A stretch of 64,000 nt of DNA from Hydra vulgaris (GCF_038396675.1 NC_088920.1:27003501-27067500), one strand, 5' to 3'; positions 47,430 through 61,789 are shown, numbered from the stretch's first letter. A program made the numbers and translations. Notes: generated from the letters alone by a model not told the origin.

Positions 47430-48850
47430 GTAACAATACGGCAAAAAAACCAATTAACAACTGTAACAATAAAGAACTTGTAACTAAATTGCAAGTATTA
47501 AAAAAAAAATTAAAAGTATTATAAAGTTAAAAATGCAGTTAAAAAACACGGACAAAACCTCCTCAATTAAACAGACACTCAGAACGCTTTGGCATTCATA
47601 AGAGAAGTAAGTTTTTCTTCCCAAAAAAATAAAAAGGCGGTCATAGATTTAAATATCCTAAACTCCTATTTAGCGGATTCTGTGAGAGCTCCCGAAATAT
47701 CTTTGTTAAACTTAGTTTCAGGTTGCAACATTAAAGTTTCATTCAGTCTTAAAAAAATTGATTGCAAAATAGTATACCAACATCTAGCGAACCTTAAAAT
47801 TAGTTGCAGCTATTTCGCCAAACATAACAGTAATTGTTAACAAAAGCATTGGTGATAACTACTTTCCTATAATGTGCAAAAAAGCAAATATAGTAGCAGT
47901 CTAGAAAAATACTGGATCAAAATCAAAACCAAAGAATTATAGATTTCAATACTTCCCGTATGAGAAAGGATGTTTGAAAAGATAGTAGCAAGACAATTGT
48001 CTACTTTTTGTGATATAAATTAGATAATTCCTCCGGAACAATATGGTTTTAGAGAGAAATTGAGTTGCGAATATGCTCTTATAAATGTTGTGGACGTTGG
48101 GATGCGTAGCATTGATCAAGGTTATGATAGACCTTATGACAGACCTGTCTATGGCATTCGACTCCGTTCCATACCAACTTCTTATTAACGAACTATTCAA
48201 AATAGGCTGTAGCTTTAGCACATTATCCTGGTTCCACGCTATTTACCCGATAGGGAGCAGAGAGTCATTCAGGTTAATCAAGTAACTCAGTGGAAGCCAG
48301 TGTTGTGTGAACTTCCTCGAGGAAGTGGGCTAAGTCCTAAACTTTTTGATATTTACATTAGAGATCTTTTAACTTGCTCTAATTCTCATACAAATCAGTT
48401 TGCTGACAATATTATCCACTTTGAGGAAGATGTAGATTTGTATGCACTAACAAAGAAATAGGTGCATACATTTTATAAAACCAAAGACTTCTGTATGCCC
48501 CCACGATTAATTCTTTAGACACAAGTTATAATATTTAAGAACCCTAGAAAGAAACTGCCGGATAGTTTACTGATGGTAGTAGACGACTGTGTAATCAATC
48601 CAGTCAAAACAGTTAAATTGTCAGAAGTAACCCTTGATTGGCATCTTACCTTTGGTCCTCATATAGGAAATGTTAAAAAAAATTACATGGTATTTTGGCA
48701 ACTAGTGGGTACCTAACTCGAGATCTTCTGAGATTGGCTTATATATCATTAGTAAGATCTCAGCTTGAGTACTCTAGTGTAATTCTTTTATTTGCATCAC
48801 CATCACAGTTAAAGAAACTAGACAGTTCAAAAATAATAATAATAATAGTA
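47430..48850 (+). pseudogene. Jockey/CR1-type LINE relic
   Basis: Pre-RT linker: LNILNSYLADSV and FSLKKIDCKIVYQHLANLKIS (frame 47589-47840). RT: QYGFREKLSCEYALI, then MAFDSVPYQLLINELFKIG, LPRGSGLSPKLFDIYIRDL and QFADNIIHF, where the usual YADD is altered. A C-terminal piece with VKLSEVTLDWHLTFGPHI follows. It ends near a short AAT microsatellite (about 48833-48860). Stops and shifts show that it is inactive. Confidence 0.75.
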
Positions 48851-49034
48851 ATAATAACTAACTTTTTTTTTTAAATGCTATATAAACTCGACATTTTGAG
48901 CTAATCATCGGTCATATTTTATGCTTAATAAAAATTAATAATTTAATAAATTTAATAAAACACAAATAAAGCAGGGTGCATGTTGTAAGGGGGCTTTGAA
49001 TTTTATTTTCTATGTTTGAAACTTTTTCTCTCGT

Positions 49035-49279
49035 TATTTATCATTTAAAATACGCAGTCTAGTGTAATAAAACTGGGAATGTCGATTGATCTATTTTGAT
49101 GTATACTTGTTGTTACTAACTAATTTTGCCTCTTGATGATAATTTTTTTAATTTTTTTAATTTCTATTTTATTTATCATTTAAAATGATACGCAGTCTAG
49201 TGTAATAAAACTTGGAATGTCCATTATATATTTTGATGTATACTTGTTTTTACCTCCTGATTTTACCTCCTGATGATAG
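49035..49279. repeat. Two-copy direct repeat of about 110 bp
   Basis: TTTATCATTTAAAAT, ACGCAGTCTAGTGTAATAAA and TTTTGATGTATACTTGTT occur in the same order at 49035-49140 and 49168-49279. The second copy has an extra short CCTCCTGATTTTA duplication. Confidence 0.9.
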
Positions 49280-49499
49280 TTAAACTATAAAACTTGATAA
49301 AATTTTATTCAAGGTGTATGTAAAAATGGAAGTACAAAGTTTTTTCTAACTAAAATAATCCTTTTGATTTTTTTTGTTATAAAAACGCGTCCGCCAATCC
49401 GGTAGCATCTGCACTGCTGTTCTAAATCTAAGTACTCTAAAGTGTGATTGCTACCAATTTCGGCGATTTGTAAAGTTTTAAAAGAAAGCTTAAAAGTGA

Positions 49500-50700
49500 A
49501 GTTTTTTAGCGAAAAAAAAAGAAAAAACTAGATTGACACGATGTAAATTTTGGCAATCTTTAATTACCGATGGAGTTGCGACTGCAAACAACTTCGTTCG
49601 CCATTTAAAAACACATCCAGGAAAATTGCATTTTTTGTTTGAAGTCGCTTTAGGAGAAAGTTCTTCTACAGTATATGGCCGCACCCACCCCAAGCAACGA
49701 AGAATTTTGGCTGCCGTTGTGAATTATCTAGTAGTTGGTGCAACACTACCTGTGTCTATTGTAGAAAGGGAACCTATTAAGGAATACAATAATGTTCTTG
49801 ATCCACAGTGCTTAACTATTAGCCGTTCTGCCGTAAAAACCTATATAGAATAAACATACATTGATGCGAACAAAAAATTAACTAAAAATTCAAGTCAGGC
49901 TGCAAGCATTTCCCTTACACTTGATATTTGGTCACATCAAAAAGTGAGCGGTTACCATGGTGTAACAGCGCATTACATGTATAACTGTCACTTTTACACA
50001 CAACTGTTGGCATGCGATGTATCCCCAGTATGATCACCTAAGAACTGTTGGTTCTTAGGTGATCATACTGGGGATAACATAGCAGAACATTTTGAATCCA
50101 TTTGTAAAACATATGAAACACTTGACAAAGTTGTGTATGTTGTGACAGACAATGCCTCAAACATGTGCAAAGCATTCACTTCAAATTTTCCAGACGAACC
50201 CGAAGGTGGCGGTGATACACCTGCAGAGTGATACAACTTCACAACGACATAGAAAATCAAGACCTATGGGAAATCATTATGGCACCAGTCGAAATTATTC
50301 AAAATATCTATCAGCTTAATCTAAGATAAGAGGTTACCAAACTATGTTGTTTTGCTCACACCCTACAATTAGCTGTTGATGATGATCTCAAAGAGGCAAA
50401 AATTTGCTACGCTTAAGCTAAAGCATCCAAAATATGCACTTTGCTTCCTACTAGTACAACATTTAAAGAGGCTTTTGAAAAATATGGAATTCCACATTCC
50501 GGCACATAAAAAGCATTGTCACTTTGGATGAAAGAAATTGAAAAACCTACTTAATGATTTAAGTTACCGCAATACTAAATGAGAGGAAACTCGTGCAACT
50601 TAGAGAACTCGTTGATTTATTGAAATCATTTCTTAAAGTCACCGACATGACTCAAGGTGAAAAAATTTGACAGTTTCATCAGTAGTTCTATCTATTGTTG
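49500..50700 (+). pseudogene. BED-type hAT transposase relic, N-terminal part
   Basis: Translation from about 49533: a zinc-finger-like start (CKFWQSLITDGVATANNFVRH), then a long frame to 49853. SISLTLDIWSHQKVSGYHGVTAHYM (first catalytic Asp region) follows, then FLGDHTGDNIAEHF and VVYVVTDNASNMCKAF (second Asp). Later parts are riddled with stops and end at the TA microsatellite at 50707. A perfect hairpin at 50020-50076 has been added between LLACDV and FLGDHTG. A compatible C-terminal dimerisation segment lies at 55230-55440. Confidence 0.82.
50020..50076. repeat. Perfect 26-bp hairpin with 5-nt loop
   Basis: 50020-50045 is the exact reverse complement of 50051-50076, with loop TGTTG. The second arm is the expected hAT coding sequence (FLGDHTGD), so the first arm is the inverted copy. 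Confidence 0.97.
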
Positions 50701-50705
50701 GGCTG

Positions 50706-52217
<1,512 letters not shown>

Positions 52218-52299
52218 TTTATATATATGTATATATATATATATATGTATATATATGGATATATATGGATATATATGTATATATATAAGTGACTATAGT

Positions 52300-55073
52300 C
52301 ACTTGGAACAATTTAATACAACTTATCTGTCCGGTATGAAACTGGCATTACGAAATATAAGGTGGGGCTGAAATAGAACGAACTAAAAAACTAAAATCTT
52401 TTGTAAAAGAGTGTGTGAAATTAACATCTTATTTTTATAAAAAAGACAGTAAGATGCAAAATGAAAACATGAGCAGGTCTTCAATAGAATTCGTACAAGA
52501 ATAATCGCAAGTAATTCTTCATGACAATATATCAACATCTTTTAAAGACAATATATCAACATCTTTTAAAGACGATATTTCCTCTGACTCATTCGTGGAA
52601 AATTCAGGCAGTCTTAACGGGAAACAAAATTTGGACGAATCATCTTCTACATCTTATATTGCGACCAGTAATCATCAACAAAACGACATTCAAATAGTTG
52701 AAGAACGCTTGAAAATGGTGTCAGGTGTTGAAAACGCTCATTTTTTGACATTGGAAATGTCATTACGTCTACTATGAACATAAGGACTATTGAGCAAAAT
52801 ATAAAAAGATGTCACCTAAAACAAAATTCAATACATCACAAAACATATTATACCAACAGACTTTCCAAATGATTTTCGATCAAATGAATGGATTCTGCTG
52901 TACAGCAAGGTTTGTTTTGCGGCCCTTGTGTTTTGTTTTTAAAAGAAAGAGATGATAAGTGATCTTTTGTTAACAAACCCTTTAATAATTGGAATAAGCT
53001 TAAAGAAAAATTAGATTATCACAAAAATAGAGTTCAGAAACGTTGTTTGGACGAATATTATACTATTCAATAAACACTTGAAAATGTTTTTTATAGAGTT
53101 GACAGTCAACTAAGTAAAGAACTTGCTGAACGAATCAAATACAACAAACGAATTTTGAAATCTATAATGAAAGCTGTTATTTGTTGTGGAAAACAATGTA
53201 TACCTCTGCGTGATACGCTTGAGAATGTAGATAAACATGGAAATGTTGGTAACCAAAGGTCTATTCAATGTGTGATACTGATATTTGTGTTACAAGATGG
53301 ATTGAAAATTTAGATCGTTCGGGAAAAATTTCATTTAGCTCATCCGTTTCTGATAATATTTTGCAAAGTTATTTCTGAGAATCAATGAGGCAATAATAAT
53401 GAATATGCCGAATGGTTTTATGAGTGGACTGCTGGAGACAAACGTCAGGCAGTTTTTTCTGAAAGTGTTTGGGAGTTTTGATTTTATTATATCAATAGTT
53501 ACACTACAGCGAACTATATGGTTTCTTCGTGAACCTATAGTTAAATTGCAGGAAAAATATAGTGACATTATATTTTAATGAAAAAGATGAGCCAAATACG
53601 ATAAAAAATGCATTAAGCTTACTCTAATATAAGACAAGTGAGTCTAGATGACTAATTTTAAAATTTAGATATTGTAAATTCAAAATATCCATTATTTAAT
53701 TTTTGAGATCAACTTATTTTAAAGTGATAACTGGTTTTGTTTAAGTACTTTGCAAAATTTTATGTTCAAAAAACTATTTTTAAACTTATTTTAAGTCTTA
53801 ATTAATTTCTAAATCAGAAATACAATTAATCTTTATTTTTTCAAATTTATTTTATCAAATATCAACACAAGTTGTTATACAAAAATTTCAACAGAGTTGA
53901 AATGAAAATGTCAACAAAAGATAGTTATAATGAAAATATATATATTTAAAAATTGCATTTTTAAAATAGTTTTTAAACATTGAAAATCAAGAAATATAAA
54001 GAAAGTTAAAATGTCATAAGATAATCAGTTTGACAAAAAAATATGTTACTTTGAAAACATGCAATAGTTATTAAATAAGCCCAATTAGAGTAAAAACTGT
54101 CCGAAGTCTCCACGGTCTCCCCTATTATGTAACTTCTAAAAAAAATATTTGTCATCACAAACATATATATTTTAAGTTTAAGTGTTTTAAAACTGTCATC
54201 TTAGAAATATAAATGATGAGAATAGACGTAAATGTTTGCCGAACGAATATATAAGGATGCATCAATTCTTGCCGAAAAATCAAATGTAAAGCCAGTAACG
54301 CCACGAGTACATACAGGCCAACAATCTCATCGAGCGAATCCGCCCTTGAAAGATAAATTTAAATCATGTTAAGTTTTGTACCTTCTATTATCTGCGAGAA
54401 AACTTCAGTGGAGCTATTTGAAATAATTCAAACTACAATACATTATGAAAGTGATCTAACTCTAATTTCCTTGATAAAGAAATAACTATGTGGCAAAAAA
54501 TGTGGCTTAAATGTCAACCAGATAATTGATTCTCAAGTTCTGCTAGTGATCTTAAAGAATGTAAGCCAGATAAGTTTCCAAATGTTTACATTCTTTTTTC
54601 CTTTCGATGCGTTCTTCCAGTCACTACCGCATAATGTGAAAGAACGGGAAGTGTAACTCGACGCCATCAGTCGTACACTGATCAGAGCAACACAAGGATA
54701 GGAACGTCTTTCTAAGTTGGATTTAATGCTCATTGACTACGATTATAACTTTGATTTAGATGTGGCCGTTAAAATGTTTGCAAAACTACATCCGAGAAGA
54801 TTAGAATTTGTCTCCTTTGTTTTAGACGAATAACAATTGTTGTAATTGAATACTTATTATTGAGACTAAATTTTTCTTGTTTATTTATTTTTCATCACTT
54901 ACATTTTATTAAAAATTGCAGAAAAGTTTGTGTTTAGTTATAATATTTTAAAAAATTGACCTTTAATCTTTGTTTAAAAACAGTGCACTGTTTTTAAATA
55001 GTGCACTGTTTTACTGGAGAACTTCAGTAAAAAATTTGTCACCCTAAAAAAAAAAGTCTGGTTATGGGCCTGC
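52300..55073 (+). pseudogene. TTF/ZMYM1-like hAT relic
   Basis: Fragments in order: a Ser/Asn-rich N-terminal part with an 8-residue in-frame duplication (DNISTSFK, 52523-52570), FPNDFRSNEWILLYSKVCFAA (TTF zinc-finger area), FNKWNKLKEKLDYHKN and AVICCGKQCIPLRDTLENV. After a gap come AERIYKDASILAEKSNVKP with PRVHTGQQSHRANP, and a decayed dimerisation region (FPNVYI, then VLPVTTA). A candidate right terminus on the minus strand reads CAGGCCCATAACCAGAC, ending near 55073. No left end is visible. The copy is inactive. Confidence 0.7.
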
Positions 55074-55229
55074 CATGCAGTCATGGACGGAAAAGTCTCA
55101 CCACAAAATCTACCCCCTTAGAAGCCGAGGATTTTTATCTTTGTACTTATATTGTAGAACTGCATCTGTCAGTCAGACTGGAACTACATCATAACCACCT
55201 GTTAAAAATTTTGATACTCAGTTTTATTT

Positions 55230-55440
55230 CTATGAGGAACTGATCAATGAAATGTTTGCATCTAACTCCGATACCCTTGACATAGATTGTCTCCAATTTT
55301 GGAAAATGCATGGGTAAAAATTACCAATTCTCAAAAGTGCAGTGCACCTGTTGAAAGGGTATTTAGTCAGGGCGGTCCTATTTAAGAGCCCTAAACGTGC
55401 AAGTTTAAGTTCTGACACTGTCAGTTAGTGTTTTTAAAAT
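55230..55440 (+). pseudogene. hAT C-terminal dimerisation segment
   Basis: The translation shows MFASNSDTLDIDCLQFWKMHG, then CAPVERVFSQGGPI and, after stops, a SQLVFLK-like end. This is the conserved end of BED-type hAT transposases. It may be the missing C-terminus of the relic at 49500-50700, separated by later insertions of about 4.4 kb. Confidence 0.7.
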
Positions 55441-55704
55441 GTCAGTTAGTGTTTTTGTAAATTATTATAGTAATTTATCACAGATAAATTACTATATTAA
55501 TTTTTATGGAAATTAGTGTTTGTAATCTTTGTTTAAAATGAATGAATAAATGGCTATTTCAGTAAATAGGTTAAATAGCTTAAGAATTATTATTTCACTG
55601 TATTATGTATTAGGAATTTTTAATTATTACAGAAGGATTATTTTACTTTTACAGCTTTGAAGTATTACTTTAATATAATAAAGTATAAACTTATAAAATT
55701 GGAT

Positions 55705-56170
55705 ATTTCAGCAGGACAATGATCCAAAGCGTATTTCAACCCTTGTGAAAAACTTTTTCAAAACCAAAGAAATTCGATTAATCGAATAGCCTTAGCAAAA
55801 TCCTGACCTTAATTCTATTGAATGTCTATGTAAGCTCATTGATCGATAAATTTCAGGTCGAAAACCAACAAGTAAACGTGATTTATTGAATACTCTGAAA
55901 CAAGAATGGGGAAAAATCAAAATTATCGTGATTATGAAGCTGGTGGACTCAATGCCTTGTCACTCTCAAGCAGTTATCAACTTTAAGGCCTTTCCAACGA
56001 AGTACTAAAGCAGTTTACTTCAAAATAAAGCATTTTCAATTTTAAAAATGTTTAAAAAAAAATCTAATTCAAGTTTTTTTTTTCAGTGAAATATTGAAAG
56101 AAATTGGACTTTTCATTCAAAATTTATCTCAAGCTATGCTCTTGTCCGGTTACTTTTGCACGCAACTGTA
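55705..56170 (+). pseudogene. Tc1-like element, 3' fragment
   Basis: The translation shows IFQQDNDPKRISTLVKNFF, then NPDLNSIECLCKLID and GRKPTSKRDLLNTLKQEW, then MKLVDSMPCHSQAVI: the last third of a Tc1 transposase with several stops. The 3' terminal repeat is present (minus strand: CAGTTGCGTGCAAAAGTAAC) and ends at 56168 next to TA. The 5' two-thirds are missing. Confidence 0.85.
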
Positions 56171-56721
56171 GATCTATTTTTTTTTTTTTTCAGTTTTTAA
56201 ACTCTTTAGACTTTCGTTAGCAATCTTATATTTATAAATCTGTTCAAAAATAAGATTCTTTAAGTTATACTTGGTGAGAACAATACCCTTTACAGAGTCA
56301 ACTAAAAGTTTGTTCCTTTCCTTTGTCCATTGAGCATTAATCAACTAGAAAACTCTTTGAATATTTCCGTTGTGTCCTGGGATAGAAAAAAATACTTCAA
56401 AAACTTTAAACATCTCTGAGAAGCAACTTGCATTTGGATAAGTTTTAAAAAATAAAACCCAATATTCATGCAAGGGTTTTTCAAAAAACTGCTCACTTTT
56501 GCTTTGCACAAATGGTTTAAGAGAACAGTCTTGGTCAAGCAATTATACATCATCCGAAATGATACATTTTTTCTTTCAGGTATAAAATGCATACCAAAAG
56601 GTCATGTGCTGTCTTTTACTTTATTTAAATACAATCAACCAAAGCACTAAAATTCATCAAAATGTTTCAACCACTTTTCTAAATAAAGAATGCATGCTTC
56701 ATGCACTAGCTTAACTTATGC

Positions 56722-59700
56722 CACACCCTGTAAATATCCATGGCTAACATCACCCGAAAGGACCGAACAAATCCTTTTAGATGGGCATTATAGAGACCTA
56801 GTGTGAACATTTAGAGCTGTTTTTGAAATCTTTTAACTACGTCCGAGCCATTTTTTTCATTTTTAAGTTATATAGTGAAAATAACCAAAATCCAAGATTT
56901 TCCAAAAAAATAAACAGCTCAAAATCATAAACTACAGTGATTTTTTTAAGTTGTAGGTATATAGAGATCATAATAAAATAATTTTAAGCCATTTCAAACA
57001 TCCCAGAAGGTCAAATAATTATTGGAAATTAAAAAAAATGAATTTCATTTGAATTTAGTTACTTTGTAATGACTAAGCATCAGCAATGATTTAATGTACA
57101 TGTACGCATGCACACACGCACGCACGCACGCATGCATGCACTAACTTTTCAAATTAAAAAGGGTTAAATCCTTCCCTGTCACCCCCCTTCCATTGGCATG
57201 AAGTACACAATAAGATTATGTACACAAAAAAATTGTGTACACATAAAGATTATCATGAAATTTATGAAATAAAAAACATTCATAATTATTTTTCCTTGTT
57301 GAATGAAGATCATTTTTTAAAATGAAGACATAAAGCATCAAAAATGCCAAATAAAGCAAAAACACATGAAGAATGCAGAAAGTCTGTTTGTTTTCTTTGC
57401 ATGAGGAAAGGAGACCGAGAGTTAAATGACTTTATCATTGGAAGAATTCACAAATTGTTGAAAACAGACATTGACTTTGCAGATGAAAGAGTCCCACAGG
57501 CTATTTGCAATGCTTGCCGAACTCTCTTGCAAAAAAGAGATGCTGGGGACATGAGTGTTTCACTTCCTGCAATCTACAACTTCTCTGCAATCATTGTCGA
57601 GCTTTTGACACGAACATATGGTCCATGTGACTGCCTCATTTGCCAAATAGCAAAACTCAAGCTCAACCAAAAACATCCCTTGGCACCAAAAGAACAGAAC
57701 AGAAACCTTGACCAAGGTGAATCTTCTAAGCCTGGCCCTTCACCAAACTCCCGCTTACAGTCATCAGAGAAAAGATGCGCACAATCTTTGTCCATTCTTG
57801 CAAGAGGTTTCAGACATTCATTCACAATCGGAACAAGACATCAAAACTTGCAAGCATTGGTCCAGTCAGATCCTGTTGGTGCTGAGCAAATTGCATCTGC
57901 CATCATCAGCTCAAAGGATGCATCTCCTGGAGGAACTGTCCGGCTGAGTCAAGCAAGAGGAGGGCAGTTATTTCCATTAACACCAGGTAATAATAAACTT
58001 CTGTGGGAATCACTTTTACTCATAACTATTGTTGTTGTAATCATTCACAAGTAACAAAAAGTTGTTAAATTTATTTCATTTGCTTTTTAGGCCCACCATC
58101 TGCACGCAAATCAACCAGTTCAACACCTACAATGCAAAGCTTGTTAAATTTTCAGTTGAACACAGGACTATCCAACACGGGAATGCGACAACTTGCCTCA
58201 ACACTTAACCAAGCAACAGAAACTCGACTAGTTGAGCCATTTTTCCAGCAAAAGTTTGCTGCTGTAGGAAAATCGTTGAATGATTTCTTTCAACTATCAG
58301 TTGTCAACATTTCAGCAGAAAAAGGAAAAGCTGAAGAGAAGAGAACAATCATTCACTGCAAAAATCTTGAGGACTTAACCAACGAGGTGTTGTTGTCAAG
58401 GGAATACGGCTCCAATCATTTTGTCAAGCTTGGCATTGATGGAGGAGGATCATTCTTGAAAATGAGCTTAGCAGTTATCAAGGTAACTGATGAAGATGAT
58501 GAAACAAGAAGTCCTCAACAAAAAAGTCTTCGCTTGCTGACAAGCTCATCTGCCCGAGACACAGGTGTCAAACGGCAGCTCATAGTTGCCATCGCTGAAA
58601 ATGTTTCTGAAACATATGAGATCGTCAAATTGATGATGAACATCATTCAATTAAACGATGTTTCTTTCTGCATTTCATGCGATCTCAAGATGGCCAACAT
58701 CATTTGCGGAATTCAATCCCATTCAAGCAAACACCCTTGTTGCTGGTGCAACATTGATTCTGACAATCTCTCAGAATGTGGGACATTCAGAAGTTTCGGA
58801 TCAATCAAGGAGAGATTTGAAGCCTATGTTGCAGCTGGATCGGATACAAAATCAGCAAAAGATTTTGACAATGTAATCCATCCACCACTGATTAAAATGG
58901 ATGACTCAACACTCATTTTGGATGTGATTCCACCAATGGAACTCCATCTTCTTCTTGGAATTGTCAATCATCTTTTCAAGAATCTTTCTGAGTTATGGCC
59001 TGGTGCCAAAGAATAGCCAACTTTGCTGCACATTCAGCTCCAGCCATACCATGGCGGACACTTTGCTGGCAATGAATGTCATAAGCTTTTGCAAAACCTT
59101 GACATTCTCCAAAGAATGGCAGAAAAAGCTTGTGCCTATCAAGCATTTGGTTTCATTGAAACTCTAAGACATTTCAAAGAAGTTGTCACTTCATGCTTTG
59201 GAACAACTCTGCAGGAAAATTATAAAGAAACGATTCAGAAGTTTAAAACTTCTTTCCTATTCTTGCCAATATTGGTGACACCTAAGGTCCATGCTGTTTT
59301 CTACCATGTTTCTGAATTTGTAGAAAAACATCAAACCTCCCTCGGAATCTTCAGCGAACAAGCAACCGAAGCAATGCATTCAAGGTTCAAGGTTCACTGG
59401 GAGCGGTACAAGCGCATCCCAACTCATCCAGAATATGGAAAACAACTCTTCAATTGTGTTGTTGACTATAACAGCAAGCATCTGTAACAAACAACACCTA
59501 CAAACTCAACTTTTTCAGAAATATATGTTTTAGACTAAAAAAAATTAGAAATTGTAAATTTTAGAATTTTTTGAGAAATTTAAAAACTGTTTTTGGATAA
59601 TGCATTTTGTGAAGAAAGCTTTTAATTCTAGTCTCAAATTTGCAATATGTAAGAATCTGTTTATTTTTTATCGTAAATATTGTCCAGACCAAGCAAGTTG

Positions 59701-60068
59701 TGAAAATATACTTTATGGAATTTTACACTTTGTGGTTATTTTATCATAGAACGTTAAAATGAGAAAAATGGCTCTGACAAACTTTTGGATGTTTGAAATG
59801 ACTTAAAATTATTTTATTATGATCTCTATATACCTACAACTTAAAAAAATCACTGTAATTTATGATTTTGAGCTGTTTAATTTTTTGGAAAATCTTGGAT
59901 TTTGGTTATTTTCACTATATAACTTTAAAATGAAAAAAATGGCTCGGACGTAGTTAAAAGATTTCAAAAACAGCTCTAAATGTTCACACTAGGTCTATAT
60001 AATGCCCATCTAAAAGGCTTTGTTCGGTCCTTTCGGGTGATGTTAGCCATGGATATTTACAGGGTGTG
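56722..60068 (+). mobile_element. N-RAG-TP/Chapaev-like DNA transposon, nearly intact
   Basis: 282-bp terminal inverted repeats (56722-57003 and 59787-60068) start CACACCCTGTAAATATCCAT. A 4-bp duplication ATGC flanks the element (56718-56721 and 60069-60072). It carries one two-exon transposase gene. CAC termini with a 4-bp duplication fit the Chapaev/CMC group; the N-terminal zinc-binding region resembles the RAG1 N-terminal region, as reported for N-RAG-TP elements. The element is inserted in a hAT gene on the opposite strand. The family name is my inference. Confidence 0.85.
57344..59487 (+). CDS. Transposase with RAG1-N-like zinc-binding region (two exons, one stop)
   Basis: Exon 1 runs 57344-57986. 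The intron 57987-58090 (104 nt) begins GTAATA and ends TTTTTAG. Exon 2 runs 58091-59487. The splice joins in phase (split Gly codon). The N-terminus has Cys16/Cys19, Cys55/Cys58 and a CDCLIC cluster at 95-100, in the order C-x2-C, IC-x2-C, CD-x-C known from the RAG1 N-terminal region. The C-terminal half has LGIDGGGSFLK (likely first catalytic Asp), ISCDLKMANI (second), HPCCWC (C-x2-C between second Asp and Glu, as in CMC transposases), PPMELHLLLGIVNHL, and EQATEAMHSRF (likely Glu). The total is about 680 codons. The only obvious defect is an in-frame TAG at 59014-59016. Confidence 0.8.
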
Positions 60069-61310
60069 ATGCCATAAAACATTTATAATCTTCTTCTCTG
60101 TCACTTTCTTTAGGTTTTCTTAACATATCTTTGACTTTAAGTGATAGGAATATTTCATTTAAGCAGTCTTTTAAAACTTCCAAGGTAGAGTGAAGAAAGC
60201 TAATATCTTCTAAAACCGACGTTTCTTCCCTTTCAATTGCTGCAATATTTACTTGAAAGAGAAACATCAAGAAATGCAAAAACCAAAGATAAGCTTCTAA
60301 AAATTCATTCTCAAAAAATATTTTTATTGTAACAGGTGATTGATCTACAGAAAAAAAGAATATTTTCAAAACATCAAATAACCTCGGCAATCTTTCAATA
60401 GCTGGAAACAAGCTTAACCATCTAGTATTAGAGTGATAAAGTAGTTGATAATAACTAATGTCCTCATATTGGCATAAATCTTTTAAAGCTTCTGTTCTAA
60501 CTGTGCATATAGAAAAATAATTGAATATTTTCAAAACAAAAGTTTCAACAGCAATCTTCATTAAATCTGCTCCATGTTGTATACAGTTGTGCAAAACGTG
60601 AGCAGAACATCCAACACTTACCAACGGTTTTTTTAAAACTTCCTTCAAATACGAGAACACATTTTCCCTAACTTTTCTATTAATGCCTCCAAAATTTACA
60701 TTAGCATTGTCTCCTGCAAAAACAACACACTTAGACAACAATTCATATGTTTGGAGTGTTTTAGAGGTTATATTTGGTGTGTTATTTAACGTAAGGATTT
60801 TAGTTTGGATACCACCAGTGAAAGTATTGAATAACGATCTGAAATTTTTTTTATAAAACGTTATTGCTAGCATCTGTGGAAAGACCGAAACATGAAATCC
60901 TATCTAATGATTTCACCAGTTGATTAACAGTGTGGGGCCTATTACCTGGTTTATGATTGTCTCAGTTTTTGTTTTTGAACATGCGATATATTTTACAATT
61001 TCGGAATCTTCAAATAATTTGAGCATTAAACCAGCTGTACAGGCCATCGAGTTGTAAAACTGATGGTGACAAACTGTTGAAAGGCTAAAGTTGCTTCAGC
61101 TGCGTGAGTTTTTTGCAATATCTTTGAGTTTATAGGCTGAAAAAAGGATATCAACCTATTTGATGACGCGGAGACTTTGATTAGGTTTTTATGTTTCTCA
61201 CTATTAACATAGCGCTTTAAGCCAGTAGCTCCTTTGTTAGCGACGGACAAGTAACTATCACAAATCATACACTTTGCCTCATTCTCGTTGCGCCCTTAAG
61301 CAAAACATGA

Positions 61311-61789
61311 ATAGTTTGTTTTCATAGTACTTGAAAACTTGCATTTTCTCTTTGTAGAAATTGAAGTCATTTTTATGAAAAAGTCAAAATTCAATTTAAG
61401 TGCTGTTGTTGCTATAGGTGCAAAAACTGACATAGAAAAAATGTACTGAACTAAAAACATATTAATTAAAAATGAATAAATCTATATTGTTTTTTAATTT
61501 CTTTGCCGTTTTATCGAGCAAAAATTGAAAAAGCGAAACGTGCAGAGTTAAAAGTAGAACCTGAAGTTTTAGTTAAAGAAAAGAACGTCAAAAAAAAACT
61601 TTTAAAAGTTTCAAGAACAAAAAAAGCATATGAAAAAATAAAAAACCGTAAATATTCAAAAAGCCGGACATTTTAAATGTTTTCAGCTTCGTCTACCGGA
61701 CAGAGGGCAAAGGATGAAAATGGAGGACATGACGTCCTTTTATAGGGAAGTCTATAAAAGGAAGTCATGGACGAAGTCTATAAAGTCAA
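61311..61789. other. Remainder of hAT flank, nothing firm
   Basis: A Lys-rich plus-strand frame (about 61515-61670) and a small hairpin (GACGTCC.. TTTTATAG / CTATAAAAGGAAGTC) are visible. I cannot assign a gene. Confidence 0.4.

Larger units (their letters stand above)
56173..61310 (-). pseudogene. hAT transposase gene split by a transposon
   Basis: On the minus strand: a BED-like finger (CMICDSYLSVANKGATGLKR, then YVNSEKHKN) at about 61268. After a break comes a 276-codon frame 60873-60043 with CVVFAGDNANVNFGG, VGCSAHVLHNCIQHGAD and YYQLLYHSNTRWLSLFPAIERL. It continues beyond the 56722-60068 insertion with LYLEKWLKHFDEF. It ends with SLKPFVQSKSEQFFEKPLHE, ASCFSEMFKVFEVFFS and NAQWTKERNKLLVDSVKG near 56250. 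Stops and shifts occur on both sides, so it is inactive. Confidence 0.82.
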
